DNA of 64,000 nt. Source: Microbacterium sp. Root166. Its GTDB lineage: Bacteria > Actinomycetota > Actinomycetes > Actinomycetales > Microbacteriaceae. The notes under the pieces are model-generated. The model saw only the letters and a list, made by a program, of their open reading frames with translations, made no database searches and was not told where the DNA came from. The DNA is taken from NCBI RefSeq assembly GCF_001427145.1, contig NZ_LMGL01000001.1:729540-793539 (forward strand), given 5' to 3'. Below are positions 49,591 to 58,312 of this stretch, piece after piece; position 1 is the first letter of the stretch, and the number at the start of each line of letters is the position of its first letter. A program made the position numbers and the translations under genes.

Positions 49591-50771
49591 TCGGCGGCCT
49601 CCTCCGCACGCTCGGCGGCCGCCGTCACGGCGGCGTCGGGCACATAGCCCTCGATGTGCCGCTCGTCGGGTCCGTTGTACTCCGACAGCGGGCGGATGAG
49701 CGCGTTCGAGGCGAGCTGCTCCATGATGTGCGCCGTCCACCCGGTCACGCGGGCCGCGACGAAGAGCGGCGTGAAGGTGAGCGTGTCGAAGCCCATCAGG
49801 TTGTACGCCGGGCCCGAGGGGTAGTCGAGGTTCGGGTAGATGCCCTTGCGGCCGACGAACTCGGACTCGAGCGTGTCGTAGAGAGCCGCGACATCGGGGC
49901 GGTCGTAGTGCTCGACGAGCGTGTCGAGCGCGGCCTTCATCGTGGGCACCCGCGAGTCGCCGCGCTTGTAGACGCGGTGGCCGAAGCCCATGATCTTGCG
50001 CTTCTCGGCGAGCGCCTCGTCGAGCCACGGTCCGACGTTCTCGGCGGTGCCGATCTCGTCGAAGATGTGCAGCACCGCCTCGTTGGCGCCGCCGTGCAGC
50101 GGACCCTTGAGGGCGCCGATCGCTCCGACGACGGCCGAGTACAGGTCGCTGAGGGTCGAGGCGATGACCCGGCCGGTGAACGTCGAGGCGTTGAACGAGT
50201 GCTCGGCGTACAGGATCATCGAGCGGTTGAAGGCGTCGACGACGACCTCGTGCGACTCCTCGCCGAAGGTCATCCAGAGGAAGTTCGCCGCGTAGTCGAG
50301 GTCATCGCGCGGGGCAACGGGCTGCTGGCCGCGACGGCGGCGCTGGCCGTAGGCCACGATGGCGGGCAGGACCGCGAAGAGACGGATGCTGCGTGCGAGG
50401 TTCTCCTCGGCGCTGCCGCTCACCTCGAGCACCGAGCCGGTGCCGGCGAGGTCGCGCGCGCCGATGAGGCTGACGGCCGTGCGCACCTCGTCCATCGGGT
50501 GCGCGTCGACGGGCACCAGGTCGATCGCGGCGCGCACGTCGGCCGGAAGCGACCGGTACGCGCGCTCGGTCGCCCGGAGCTGCGCCAGCTGCACGTCGTT
50601 GGGCAGCTCGCCGTGCCACAGCAGGTACGCCACGGCCTCGAACGACTGGGTCGCGGCGAGCTCCTGCACGGGGTAGCCGCGGTACAGCAGCGAGTTCGTC
50701 TCGGGGTTGACCTTCGACACGGCGGTGTAGTCGACGACGACCCCGGCGAGGCCCTTCTTGATGTCGGTCAT
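49587..50771 (-). CDS. prpC: 2-Methylcitrate synthase (citrate synthase family)
   Basis: 394 residues. Citrate synthase motifs include LKGPLHGGANEAVLHIFDEI, KRKIMGFGHRVYKRGDSR and YPNLDYPSGPAYNLMGFD, with the catalytic His-His-Asp set. Position directly after prpD and prpB, and the short prokaryotic type II length, support methylcitrate synthase: propionyl-CoA plus oxaloacetate to 2-methylcitrate. Residual citrate synthase activity is common in this family. Confidence 0.93.
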   Translation of the reverse strand: MTDIKKGLAGVVVDYTAVSKVNPETNSLLYRGYPVQELAATQSFEAVAYLLWHGELPNDVQLAQLRATERAYRSLPADVRAAIDLVPVDAHPMDEVRTAVSLIGARDLAGTGSVLEVSGSAEENLARSIRLFAVLPAIVAYGQRRRRGQQPVAPRDDLDYAANFLWMTFGEESHEVVVDAFNRSMILYAEHSFNASTFTGRVIASTLSDLYSAVVGAIGALKGPLHGGANEAVLHIFDEIGTAENVGPWLDEALAEKRKIMGFGHRVYKRGDSRVPTMKAALDTLVEHYDRPDVAALYDTLESEFVGRKGIYPNLDYPSGPAYNLMGFDTLTFTPLFVAARVTGWTAHIMEQLASNALIRPLSEYNGPDERHIEGYVPDAAVTAAAERAEEAAE

Positions 50772-50805
50772 GTGGTGCTCCTTGGCTCTGGGGCGGTCGT
50801 GGCGC

Positions 50806-51705
50806 TCAGCGCTCGATCTGGAAGTCGAAGACGTTCTGGTCGAAGTGGTTGTACTGCTCGTAGTCGATGAGGTCGTACAGGTCGGCCCGGTGCTGCATCT
50901 CCCCCAGCTTGGAGGTCAGGTGTCCCTCGTCGTTCAGGGTGTCGAGGGCGCGGGATGCCGCTCCCATCGCGATGCGCAGCAGCGAGACCGGCCAGATCAC
51001 GATGTTGACGCCCGCGTCGCGCAGCTGATCGGACGAGAAGAGCTCGCTCTTCCCGAACTCGGTCATGTTCGCGAGGATCGGCACATCCAGAGCATTGCGC
51101 ATCGCCTCGAACTCGGCCAGGTCCCGCATGGCCTCGGGGAAGATCGCGTCCGCTCCGGCATCCACCAGCGCCTTCGCCCGGTCGATCGCGGCATCCATCC
51201 CCTCGACGGCCCGGATGTCGGTCCGGGCCATGATCAGGAAGTTCGGATCACGGCGTGCGTCGACGGCGGCCCGGATGCGCTTGACGGCGGTGTCCTCGTC
51301 GACGACGGCCTTGCCGTCGAGGTGCCCGCAGCGCTTCGGGTTGATCTGGTCCTCGATGTGCGTGCCGGCGAGCCCGGCGTCCTCGAGCGTCTGGATCGTG
51401 CGCGCGACGTTCATGGGCTCGCCGAACCCGGTGTCGGCGTCGATGATCGCGGGCAGGTCGGTCATCCGGGCGATCTGCTGCCCGCGTCCGGCGACCTCCG
51501 TGAGCGTCGTCAGGCCGATGTCGGGAAGGCCGAGATCGGCGCTCAGGACGGCGCCCGAGATGTAGACGCCCTCGAAGCCCTTCCGCTCGATGAGCCGGGC
51601 CGACAGCGGATTGAACGCCCCCGGGAAGCGCAGCAGCTCACCCGAAGCGAGCCGCTCGCGGAAGACGCGGCGTTTCTCGGCGGCGGAGACGGTGGAGTAC
51701 AGCAT
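50806..51705 (-). CDS. prpB: 2-Methylisocitrate lyase
   Basis: 299 residues of the isocitrate lyase/PEP mutase superfamily. Key segments are PGAFNPLSARLIERKGFEGVYISGAVLS, IIDADTGFGEP with the metal-ligand Asps, and the KRCGHLDGK loop whose Cys is the catalytic acid. It cleaves 2-methylisocitrate to pyruvate and succinate. The start overlaps the prpD stop by 1 bp (TGATG); prpC follows after 34 bp. Confidence 0.95.
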   Translation of the reverse strand: MLYSTVSAAEKRRVFRERLASGELLRFPGAFNPLSARLIERKGFEGVYISGAVLSADLGLPDIGLTTLTEVAGRGQQIARMTDLPAIIDADTGFGEPMNVARTIQTLEDAGLAGTHIEDQINPKRCGHLDGKAVVDEDTAVKRIRAAVDARRDPNFLIMARTDIRAVEGMDAAIDRAKALVDAGADAIFPEAMRDLAEFEAMRNALDVPILANMTEFGKSELFSSDQLRDAGVNIVIWPVSLLRIAMGAASRALDTLNDEGHLTSKLGEMQHRADLYDLIDYEQYNHFDQNVFDFQIER

Positions 51706-53231
51706 CAGAAGAGGCCCTTGGGCGCCGGCGCGGCGGCGAGCACGCCGAACTCCGCGACGATGTTCAGCTGCTGCACCTCTTCGGCCGTCAGCTCGGGCAG
51801 GCGCTCGGCGAGGCCGAGGAACCGCTCGATCTCGTCGGTCGAGAGCACGGGCTCGGCGAGGATCCGGAACTTGCGGATGTAGTCCTCGCGGGCGAACGGC
51901 CGGGCGCCGAGCGGGTGCGCGTCGGCGACGGCGATCTCGTCCTCGATGACCGTGCCGTCGGTGAGCGTGATGACCACGCGGCCGCCGAAGGCCTTCTCGT
52001 TCGGGTCGTCGGAGTGGTAGCGGCGCGTCCACTCGGCATCCTCCGCCGTGGTGATCTTCTGCCACAGCGCGACGGTGTCTTCGCGGCCCGCGCGCTCGGG
52101 GGCGTACGACTGCACGTGGTGCCAGCCGCCGTCCTGCAGTGCGACGGCGAAGATGTATGGGATCGAGTGGTCGAGCGTCTCGCGCGAGGCCTTCGGGTCG
52201 TACTTCTGCGGGTCGTTGGCGCCCGAGCCGATCACGTAGTGCGTGTGGTGCGAGGTGTGCAGCACGATCGACTCGACGTTGCTCGGGTCGACGACCTCGG
52301 GGTGCTCGCCGTGGAGCTTGCGGGCGAGGTCGATCCAGGCCTGCGCCTGGTACTCGGCCGAGTGCTCCTTCGTGTACGAATCGAGGATGCCGCGCTTGGC
52401 CTCGCCGGCGCCGGGCAGGGGCACGTCGTACGAGGCATCCGGTCCGTCGAGCATCCACGCGATGACGCCGTCTTCGCCTTCGTATATCGGGCTCGGCGAG
52501 GTCTCGCCGCGCATCGCGCGGTCGACGGCCTCGACGGCGAGCTTGCCGGCGAAGGCCGGGGCGTGCGCCTTCCACGTGGAGATCTCGCCCTTGCGCGACT
52601 GGCGGGTCGCTGTGGTGGTGTGCAGCGCCTGGCCGACGGCCTGGTAGATCGTCTCGACGTCGAGGCCGAGGAGGGTGCCGATGCCCGCGGCGGCCGAGGG
52701 GCCGAGGTGGGCGACGTGGTCGATCTTGTGCTTGTGCAGGCAGATGGCCCGCACGAGGTCGATCTGGATCTCGTACCCCGTCGCGAGGCCGCGCACGAGC
52801 GCCGCCCCGTCGGCGCCGACGTGCTGGGCGACGGCGAGGATCGGCGGGATGTTGTCGCCGGGGTGGGAGTAGTCCGCCGCGAGGAAGGTGTCGTGGTAGT
52901 CGAGCTCGCGCACGGCGACCCCGTTCGCCCACGCCGCCCACTCCGGCGAGGTGCGGCGCTCGAGCGCGCAGCCGAAGATCGTCGCGCCCTCGCCGCCGAC
53001 CGACACGGCGTGATCGAGTGCCTGCTGGCGCGCTGCGCTCACCGGCGAGCGGGTGAGGGATGCCGCGGCCACGGCCGCGTTGTCGATGACGCGGTTGATG
53101 ATCATGTCGACGACGTCGGCGTCGACCTCGACCGGATCGGCGGCGACCTCGGCGATGTGCCAGGCGAGCTGCCCTTCGCGCGCGAGGTTCTCGTCGCTGC
53201 GGTGGACGCGGAGGTGGTGGATGACGGTCAT
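51705..53231 (-). CDS. prpD: 2-Methylcitrate dehydratase (MmgE/PrpD family)
   Basis: 508 residues. The N-terminal [26 protein letters not shown], then [48 protein letters not shown] and [22 protein letters not shown], are typical of PrpD. It dehydrates 2-methylcitrate to 2-methyl-cis-aconitate without an iron-sulfur cluster. Its ATG overlaps the regulator's stop by 4 bp, so regulator and enzymes form one operon. Confidence 0.95.
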   Translation of the reverse strand: MTVIHHLRVHRSDENLAREGQLAWHIAEVAADPVEVDADVVDMIINRVIDNAAVAAASLTRSPVSAARQQALDHAVSVGGEGATIFGCALERRTSPEWAAWANGVAVRELDYHDTFLAADYSHPGDNIPPILAVAQHVGADGAALVRGLATGYEIQIDLVRAICLHKHKIDHVAHLGPSAAAGIGTLLGLDVETIYQAVGQALHTTTATRQSRKGEISTWKAHAPAFAGKLAVEAVDRAMRGETSPSPIYEGEDGVIAWMLDGPDASYDVPLPGAGEAKRGILDSYTKEHSAEYQAQAWIDLARKLHGEHPEVVDPSNVESIVLHTSHHTHYVIGSGANDPQKYDPKASRETLDHSIPYIFAVALQDGGWHHVQSYAPERAGREDTVALWQKITTAEDAEWTRRYHSDDPNEKAFGGRVVITLTDGTVIEDEIAVADAHPLGARPFAREDYIRKFRILAEPVLSTDEIERFLGLAERLPELTAEEVQQLNIVAEFGVLAAAPAPKGLF

Positions 53232-53866
53232 GATCGTCCTTCGGTGAGGGATTCGAGGATGTTGGTGAGCGCGTTGTGCAGGTGCACGTGCGTGGCGTGC
53301 GCGGCCAGGTCGGCGTCGCGCGCGGCGATCGCCGAGGCGATCAGGCGATGCTCGGCGACGGATGCCGCGAGCCGGTCGGGGTTGTCACGCGCGAGCCGGC
53401 GCACGCGCACGAGGTGGGTGCGCACGGTCCGCAGGGCCGCGGTGAGGTAGTCGTTGGCGACGGAGGCGTCGAGCTCCTCGTCGAAGCGTCGGATGACGGC
53501 GTAGTACGCGTCGAGCCCGTCCCGGCCGATGAGGTCGGCGTCGGCGAACTCGCTCGCGAGCTCACCGAAGGCCGCGGCATCCCCTCGCTCTGCGGCGAGC
53601 CGGGCCGCGGACTCCTCCAGCGCACGACGCAGCTCGAAGATCTCGCGGATGTCGCCGGCGTCGATCGCCGTGACGACCGTGACGCGAGCGGACTGCTGGG
53701 CGACGAGACCGTCGGCGGCGAGACGCCCGAGCGCTTCGCGCAGCGGCGTGCGGCTGACCCCGAGGCGGGCGGCCTGCTCGACCTCGCCGAGGACGGTGCC
53801 CGGCGGCAGAGCGCCGTCCTGGATCTCGTCGAGGAGCGTCGAGTAGGCCCGGTCACTTGCTCTCAT
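53228..53866 (-). CDS. GntR-family regulator (FCD domain) of the methylcitrate operon
   Basis: 212 residues. The winged-helix domain contains [36 protein letters not shown], and the C-terminal FCD domain contains [24 protein letters not shown] and a metal-type histidine pattern ([29 protein letters not shown]). The ATG has AGGAGG 8 bp upstream. As the first gene of prpD-prpB-prpC it is the probable local regulator. A TGTATACA palindrome lies 33 bp upstream and overlaps a -10-like sequence. Confidence 0.92.
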   Translation of the reverse strand: MRASDRAYSTLLDEIQDGALPPGTVLGEVEQAARLGVSRTPLREALGRLAADGLVAQQSARVTVVTAIDAGDIREIFELRRALEESAARLAAERGDAAAFGELASEFADADLIGRDGLDAYYAVIRRFDEELDASVANDYLTAALRTVRTHLVRVRRLARDNPDRLAASVAEHRLIASAIAARDADLAAHATHVHLHNALTNILESLTEGRS

Positions 53867-53897
53867 CGTGCGCACCTCCTCGATCGACAACGACTCA

Positions 53898-53960
53898 TTG
53901 TATACATAAGCGGACCTAGCAGACCAGTCGGCTCCCTTTCCGGGGTAATTCGTATACAAA
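53898..53960. promoter_or_regulatory. Methylcitrate operon control region with two GTATAC-centred sites
   Basis: TTGTATACAT (53898-53907; perfect TGTATACA core) and TCGTATACAAA (53950-53960) share the same GTATAC centre 52 bp apart, about five helical turns. The first overlaps a minus-strand TACAAT -10-like box. Such cores are typical of FCD GntR operators. The 164-bp gap also serves the divergent ABC transporter operon, so both directions could be affected. Confidence 0.6.
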
Positions 53961-54030
53961 GCGTGTTCGTCGGCGGTCAGATCGCAACACAGTATTCACA
54001 AATCTGTGAAACGGGCGTAGCGTCGGCCGC

Positions 54031-54999
54031 ATGACCGACGTCATCCGCACCTCCGCCTTGACCAAGCACTACGGACGGGTCCACGCCCTCGACGGGCTCG
54101 ACCTGGCCGTCGGCGAGGGACAGGTCCACGGCTTCCTCGGACCGAACGGGGCCGGCAAGTCGACCACGATCCGGGTGCTCCTGGGCCTCGCGAAGGCGAC
54201 CGGAGGTGCGGCATCCGTGTTCGGAGCCGATCCGTGGCGCGATGCCGTCGCGCTCCACCGTCGCATCGCCTACGTGCCGGGGGACATCAGCGTGTGGCCG
54301 AACCTCTCCGGGGGCGAGGCGATCGACCTCATGGCGCGACTGCGCGGGGCATCCGTACGCGGCGCAGAGTATCGCGGCGAGCGCGAGCGGCTGAGCGAGG
54401 CATTCCAGTTCGACCCGCGCAAGAAGGGTCGCGCGTACTCGAAGGGCAACAGGCAGAAGGTCGCCCTCATCGCCGCGTTCGCCGTGCCGGCCGATCTGTA
54501 CATCCTCGACGAGCCGACGAGCGGGCTGGACCCGCTCATGGAGGTGATGTTCCGGCGCGAGATCGCCCGCGTCCGGGCCGCGGGTGCCACCGTGCTGCTG
54601 TCGAGCCACATCCTGTCCGAGGTCGAGCAGCTGTGCGACCGGGTCTCGATCATTCGTGCGGGAAAGATCGTCGAGTCCGGCACGCTCGACGAGCTGCGCC
54701 ATCTCACGCGCACCGAGATCTCGTTCGAAGGCTCGGATGCCGCGGCCGCAGCCGGCATCGCGGGAGCCCACGATCCCCTGCTCGAGGACGGCCGCGTGAG
54801 GTTCACCGTCGACAGCGACGCCGTCGCCGGCATGCTGCCCGAGCTCGCCCGGCGCGAGGTCGCCGGTCTGCGGATCAACCCGCCATCGCTGGAGGAGCTC
54901 TTCCTGCGCCACTACGGCGATGACCTCTCGAACGACGCGCAGCGCCACGAGCACCCGGCCGGCGTCGCGAGCGACGACGAGCTCGAAGGCGCCCGATGA
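54031..54999 (+). CDS. ABC exporter ATP-binding protein
   Basis: 322 residues. Walker A GPNGAGKST, Walker B LYILDEPTSGLD and the H-loop SSHILSE are intact. The signature motif is not LSGGQ but YSKGNRQK, characteristic of a subgroup paired with antibiotic-exporter permeases. A C-terminal accessory domain (~220-322) follows. It energises the permease encoded next (ATGA overlap of 4 bp). TAGCGT lies 7 bp before the ATG. Confidence 0.93.
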   Translation: MTDVIRTSALTKHYGRVHALDGLDLAVGEGQVHGFLGPNGAGKSTTIRVLLGLAKATGGAASVFGADPWRDAVALHRRIAYVPGDISVWPNLSGGEAIDLMARLRGASVRGAEYRGERERLSEAFQFDPRKKGRAYSKGNRQKVALIAAFAVPADLYILDEPTSGLDPLMEVMFRREIARVRAAGATVLLSSHILSEVEQLCDRVSIIRAGKIVESGTLDELRHLTRTEISFEGSDAAAAAGIAGAHDPLLEDGRVRFTVDSDAVAGMLPELARREVAGLRINPPSLEELFLRHYGDDLSNDAQRHEHPAGVASDDELEGAR

Positions 55000-56615
55000 A
55001 CGCGTTCGGCGCGCTCCTGCGGCTGCGTCTGCGGCGCGACGCGGTGCAGCTGACGATCTGGACGCTCGGGATGCTGCTGCTCGCCTACGGATCGGCGGCG
55101 GGGGTGACCGAGAACTTCGGGACCCTCGAGGAACGGACGTCACTGCTCTCGCTGGCCGTCGCCAACCCGGTGATCCTGCTGTTCCGCGGCCTGCCCTCCG
55201 GGACGGACGAGGGATCGTTCATCGTGTTCCTCGTGCTGCCGTTCCTCGCGATGACGGCGGCGCTCATGGCATCCTTCCTCGCCGTGCGCCACACGAGGGC
55301 CGAAGAGGAGTCGGGCCGGGCCGAGCAGGTGGCGGCGACGACCGCCGGCCGATGGATGCCTGTCGCGGCGACCCTGGTCCACGGCATCCTGTCGTCTGCC
55401 CTGCTCGGAGCCGCCGCAGCGCTGGCGTTCCTGCTGAGCGGGCTGACACCGGCCGGAAGCCTGCTGACGGGCACCTCGATCGCGATCGTCGGCGTCGTCT
55501 TCCTGTCGGTCGGGCTGCTGTCTGCGCAGCTGTTCTTCAGCGCCCGCGCGGCCAACTCGCTGACCGTGGCCGTTCTGGTCGGGACGTTCATCGTCGGCGG
55601 TGTCGGCAACGCCGTCGGCACGGCCGACGACTCCCTGACGCGCATGACGAGCAGCGGCCTCGCGTGGGTGTCGCCCTTCGTGTGGGCGGAGAATGTTCGC
55701 CCCTTCGCCGACGACGACGTTCGGCCCCTGCTGCTCGCACTCGGCGCGTCCGCCGTGCTCGTGACCGTCTCGCTCGCGCTCCAGGCGGCGCGCGATGTCG
55801 GGTCGGGAGTGTTCGCGGCGCGCCCCGCGCGTGCAGAGGCAACGGCGCTCCTCTCCGGTCCAGCGGGGCTGGTGTGGCGGCTGAGCGCCGGCTCACTCGT
55901 GGCATGGGCCGTAGGGGCCGCGGTCATCGGCCTGCTGTCCACCTCCCTCGCCTCGGTCGTCCAGGAGGTGGCGTCGGACAACCCGGCTGTGCAGGCGATC
56001 CTGCAGCAGCTCGCCGCCGAGGGCTCGATGGATCAGGGGCTCATCGTGACGTTCTTCGTGATGGTCGGCGTGCTGGCGGCCTGCTTCGGCGTGCAGACGG
56101 TGCAGCGGGCGCGGCAGGAGGAGACGCACGGCACAGCCGAGGCGACGCTCGGGACTCCGGTCGACCGGGCCGCCTGGCTCGGCGCCTTCCTGGTCGTCGC
56201 CCTCGTTGGCATCGCGATCATCGTCGCCGCCGCGGTCGCTGCGGCGACGGTGGCGCTCGCGGTGAGCGGCGGGGACTCGTCATTGGCCGCGGACGCGCTC
56301 CTCGTGGGTGCCGGTCAGGGCATCGCTGCGATGGTGTTCACGGTGATCACGGCGATCGTCTTCACTCTCGCCCCGCGCCTCACGATCGGCCTGGGCTGGG
56401 CGCTCGTCCTGGTCGCGGCCTGCCTGGCGCTGTTCGGCACGATCTTCGGACTCGACGACGACATCGTCGCGCTCTCGCCGTTCGCCGCGGTGCCGGTCCC
56501 CGACGGCAGCGGCATCGACGGCAACGGGGTCGGATGGCTGGTGATCGTCGCGGTGGCCGGGGCAGCGGCATCCCTCACCCTGATGCGGCGACGCGAGCTG
56601 GCACCCGGAGGATAG
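54996..56615 (+). CDS. ABC exporter permease, polyketide-antibiotic-exporter type
   Basis: 539 residues with about twelve hydrophobic segments in two halves of six, the layout of the COG3559 'exporter of polyketide antibiotics' family. Conserved regions are FIVFLVLPFLAMTAALMASFLAVRHTRAEEESGRAE near residue 70-105 and the matching AARFGVQTVQRARQEE-like stretch QTVQRARQEETHGTAEATL in the second half. It partners the upstream ATPase. The substrate is unknown; self-resistance or drug efflux is the usual guess. Confidence 0.9.
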   Translation: MNAFGALLRLRLRRDAVQLTIWTLGMLLLAYGSAAGVTENFGTLEERTSLLSLAVANPVILLFRGLPSGTDEGSFIVFLVLPFLAMTAALMASFLAVRHTRAEEESGRAEQVAATTAGRWMPVAATLVHGILSSALLGAAAALAFLLSGLTPAGSLLTGTSIAIVGVVFLSVGLLSAQLFFSARAANSLTVAVLVGTFIVGGVGNAVGTADDSLTRMTSSGLAWVSPFVWAENVRPFADDDVRPLLLALGASAVLVTVSLALQAARDVGSGVFAARPARAEATALLSGPAGLVWRLSAGSLVAWAVGAAVIGLLSTSLASVVQEVASDNPAVQAILQQLAAEGSMDQGLIVTFFVMVGVLAACFGVQTVQRARQEETHGTAEATLGTPVDRAAWLGAFLVVALVGIAIIVAAAVAAATVALAVSGGDSSLAADALLVGAGQGIAAMVFTVITAIVFTLAPRLTIGLGWALVLVAACLALFGTIFGLDDDIVALSPFAAVPVPDGSGIDGNGVGWLVIVAVAGAAASLTLMRRRELAPGG

Positions 56616-56635
56616 GTTCGAGACGGGGAGGTGCG

Positions 56636-57106
56636 ATGACGGTGGAGCATCCGGGTGTGGACGCCGCCGAGCAGGCGGCGGCACTGCTCGCGGCCGCGGG
56701 CATGGCGCGCATGCCCGCGCGCGTGATGATGGCGCTGGTCGGCTCTCCCGACGAGGGGTACACCGCTGCGGAGCTCGCCGATCGCCTCGGAGTCTCGGCG
56801 GCGGCGGTCTCGGGCGCCGTTCGCTACCTCGTGTCGATGCGCCTGATCCAGCGGCTGTCCCGGCCGGGTGACCGCCGGGACAGGTACGACCTCACCGACG
56901 ACGCCTGGTCGGGCATGATCACGTCCAACGCACCGCTCTACGCCGCGCTCGCCGCACACATGGATCGCATCGCGGATGAGAACGAGCACGCGCCGATCTC
57001 GGTGGCGCGAGCGCGTGAGATCGCCGACTTCCTGCGATTCCTCACCGAACGGATGCCGCAGCTGACCACCGAGTGGCGGGCGCAGCGCGAGCCGGGCACC
57101 GGGTAG
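56636..57106 (+). CDS. MarR/GbsR-like helix-turn-helix regulator of the ABC exporter
   Basis: 156 residues. The winged helix reads YTAAELADRLGVSAAAVSGAVRYLVSMRLIQRLSRPGDRRDRYDL, typical of MarR/GbsR-type regulators found next to drug exporters. It follows the permease by 20 bp with a GGGAGG ribosome site, so it is in the same operon and probably represses it. The C-terminal part is helical with no evident ligand motif. Confidence 0.88.
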   Translation: MTVEHPGVDAAEQAAALLAAAGMARMPARVMMALVGSPDEGYTAAELADRLGVSAAAVSGAVRYLVSMRLIQRLSRPGDRRDRYDLTDDAWSGMITSNAPLYAALAAHMDRIADENEHAPISVARAREIADFLRFLTERMPQLTTEWRAQREPGTG

Positions 57107-57139
57107 CCGAGCATCCCGTCATGCGCACCCGGCTGCTCG

Positions 57140-57190
57140 TCTGTGCGAGATCGTCGTTCCGCGGGAGTCCCGAGGTCGATTTCGCACAGA
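57140..57190. repeat. Palindromic intergenic repeat, family D
   Basis: TCTGTGCGAGATCG (57140-57153) is matched 13 of 14 by the complement of 57177-57190 around a 23-nt loop. It sits between the regulator stop and the RNase H promoter in the 138-bp gap. The short stretch GCGCGAGCCGGGC also occurs twice around it (57086 and 57208). Confidence 0.65.
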
Positions 57191-57244
57191 TGAACGGGGT
57201 CGGGCAGCGCGAGCCGGGCTCCGGGGCCGGGTAGCCTTGCCCGA

Positions 57245-57769
57245 GTGACCGACCGCTACATCGTTGCCACCGACGGCGCCTGCAAGGGCAATCCCGGACC
57301 GGCCGGATGGGCCTGGGTCGGCGAGGACGGCCACTGGGCCGCCGGCTCGATCCCCGTCGGCACCAACAACATCGGCGAGCTGATGGGCCTGCTCAAGGCC
57401 ATCGAGGACCACCCCGACGTCGAGCACCTCGTCGTGCAGGCCGACTCGAAGTACGCGATCGACACGTACACGAAGTGGATGGACGGACACCGCCGCCGCG
57501 GCTGGAAGACCTCGACCGGCGCGCCCACGAAGAACATCGACCTGCTCGAGCAGCTGATCACGGCGCGTGACGCGCGCCGGGCCGTCGGGCTGCCGGACGT
57601 CGAGCTCGAGCACGTGCGCGGTCACTCCGGGCACGTCCTCAACGCGTGGGCCGACGAGCGGGCCGTCCGGGCGTCCGAGCACGCCGCGAAGGGCGTCGCG
57701 AGCGCGTGGTCGTCGCTCGGTGGCAAGGAGCTGCTCGACGTGTCGTCGGCCCCGAAGAACGGCCGCTGA
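57245..57769 (+). CDS. Ribonuclease H (type HI family)
   Basis: 174 residues. The active-site carboxylates are all present: ATDGACKGNPGPAG, NNIGELMGL, VQADSKYAIDTY and RGHSGHVLNAWADERA. It cleaves RNA in RNA-DNA hybrids. The ~30-residue C-terminal extension is small and lacks a known domain. A GTG start is chosen because TAGCCT lies 7 bp upstream. The 3' end is followed by a single-arm family B repeat. Confidence 0.92.
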   Translation: MTDRYIVATDGACKGNPGPAGWAWVGEDGHWAAGSIPVGTNNIGELMGLLKAIEDHPDVEHLVVQADSKYAIDTYTKWMDGHRRRGWKTSTGAPTKNIDLLEQLITARDARRAVGLPDVELEHVRGHSGHVLNAWADERAVRASEHAAKGVASAWSSLGGKELLDVSSAPKNGR

Positions 57770-57779
57770 GCCCGGGACA

Positions 57780-57815
57780 TTTCGTCTCGTCGCTGCGCTC
57801 CTCGCTCAACGACCG
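57780..57815. repeat. Single-arm copy of family B repeat
   Basis: This 36-nt stretch (starting TTTCGTCTCGTCGC, ending CTCAACGACCG) matches the left arm of the 7491-7570 palindrome with one substitution. It lacks the second arm and lies between the convergent RNase H and NUDIX genes. Confidence 0.8.
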
Positions 57816-57831
57816 AGGGCAGCGCCGCGGC

Positions 57832-58308
57832 TCACGCGCCGGCGGCGGCCAGGTGCTCCTCGAGCGCGTCGACGGCCGGGCGCTGGCCCTTCACGAGCTT
57901 CTCGCGGGCCTCGGGCAGCGGCATCCACTCGACCCTGTCGACCTCCGGAGAGGACGCCGTCTTCCCGGAGCGCGGCGGCCACTCCAGGTCGAACTCGCCG
58001 AACTCCAGGTCGTCCAGCGAGAGGCCGGCGCCGTCGGCCACGAACACGGTGACCCGCTTGCCCGACGAGTAGGCGTAGGTGCCGAGCTCGGCGTAGGGCA
58101 CGTCCGGCGCGTCGATGCCGAGCTCCTCACGGAACTCCCGGCGCGCGGCATCCAGTGCCGGCTCTTCCCCGTCGGCGAACTCGCCCTTCGGGATCGACCA
58201 CGCGCCGGCATCCTTCGCGGCCCAGTACGGTCCGCCCATGTGCGCGATGAGCACTTCGGGGTCAGGATCGAGCCGGTACAGCAGGATGCCGGCGCTCGTG
58301 GTCGCCAC
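57832..58308 (-). CDS. NUDIX hydrolase
   Basis: 158 residues. The Nudix box GEFADGEEPALDAARREFREELGI fits GX5EX7REUXEEXGU exactly. The N-terminal ATTSAGILLYR and AWSIPKGEF resemble the diphosphoinositol/diadenosine polyphosphate type. The exact nucleotide substrate is not evident. The GTG start lies 4 bp after the stop of the aldo/keto reductase gene, so the two are co-transcribed. Confidence 0.92.
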   Translation of the reverse strand: MATTSAGILLYRLDPDPEVLIAHMGGPYWAAKDAGAWSIPKGEFADGEEPALDAARREFREELGIDAPDVPYAELGTYAYSSGKRVTVFVADGAGLSLDDLEFGEFDLEWPPRSGKTASSPEVDRVEWMPLPEAREKLVKGQRPAVDALEEHLAAAGA

Positions 58309-58312
58309 AGCG

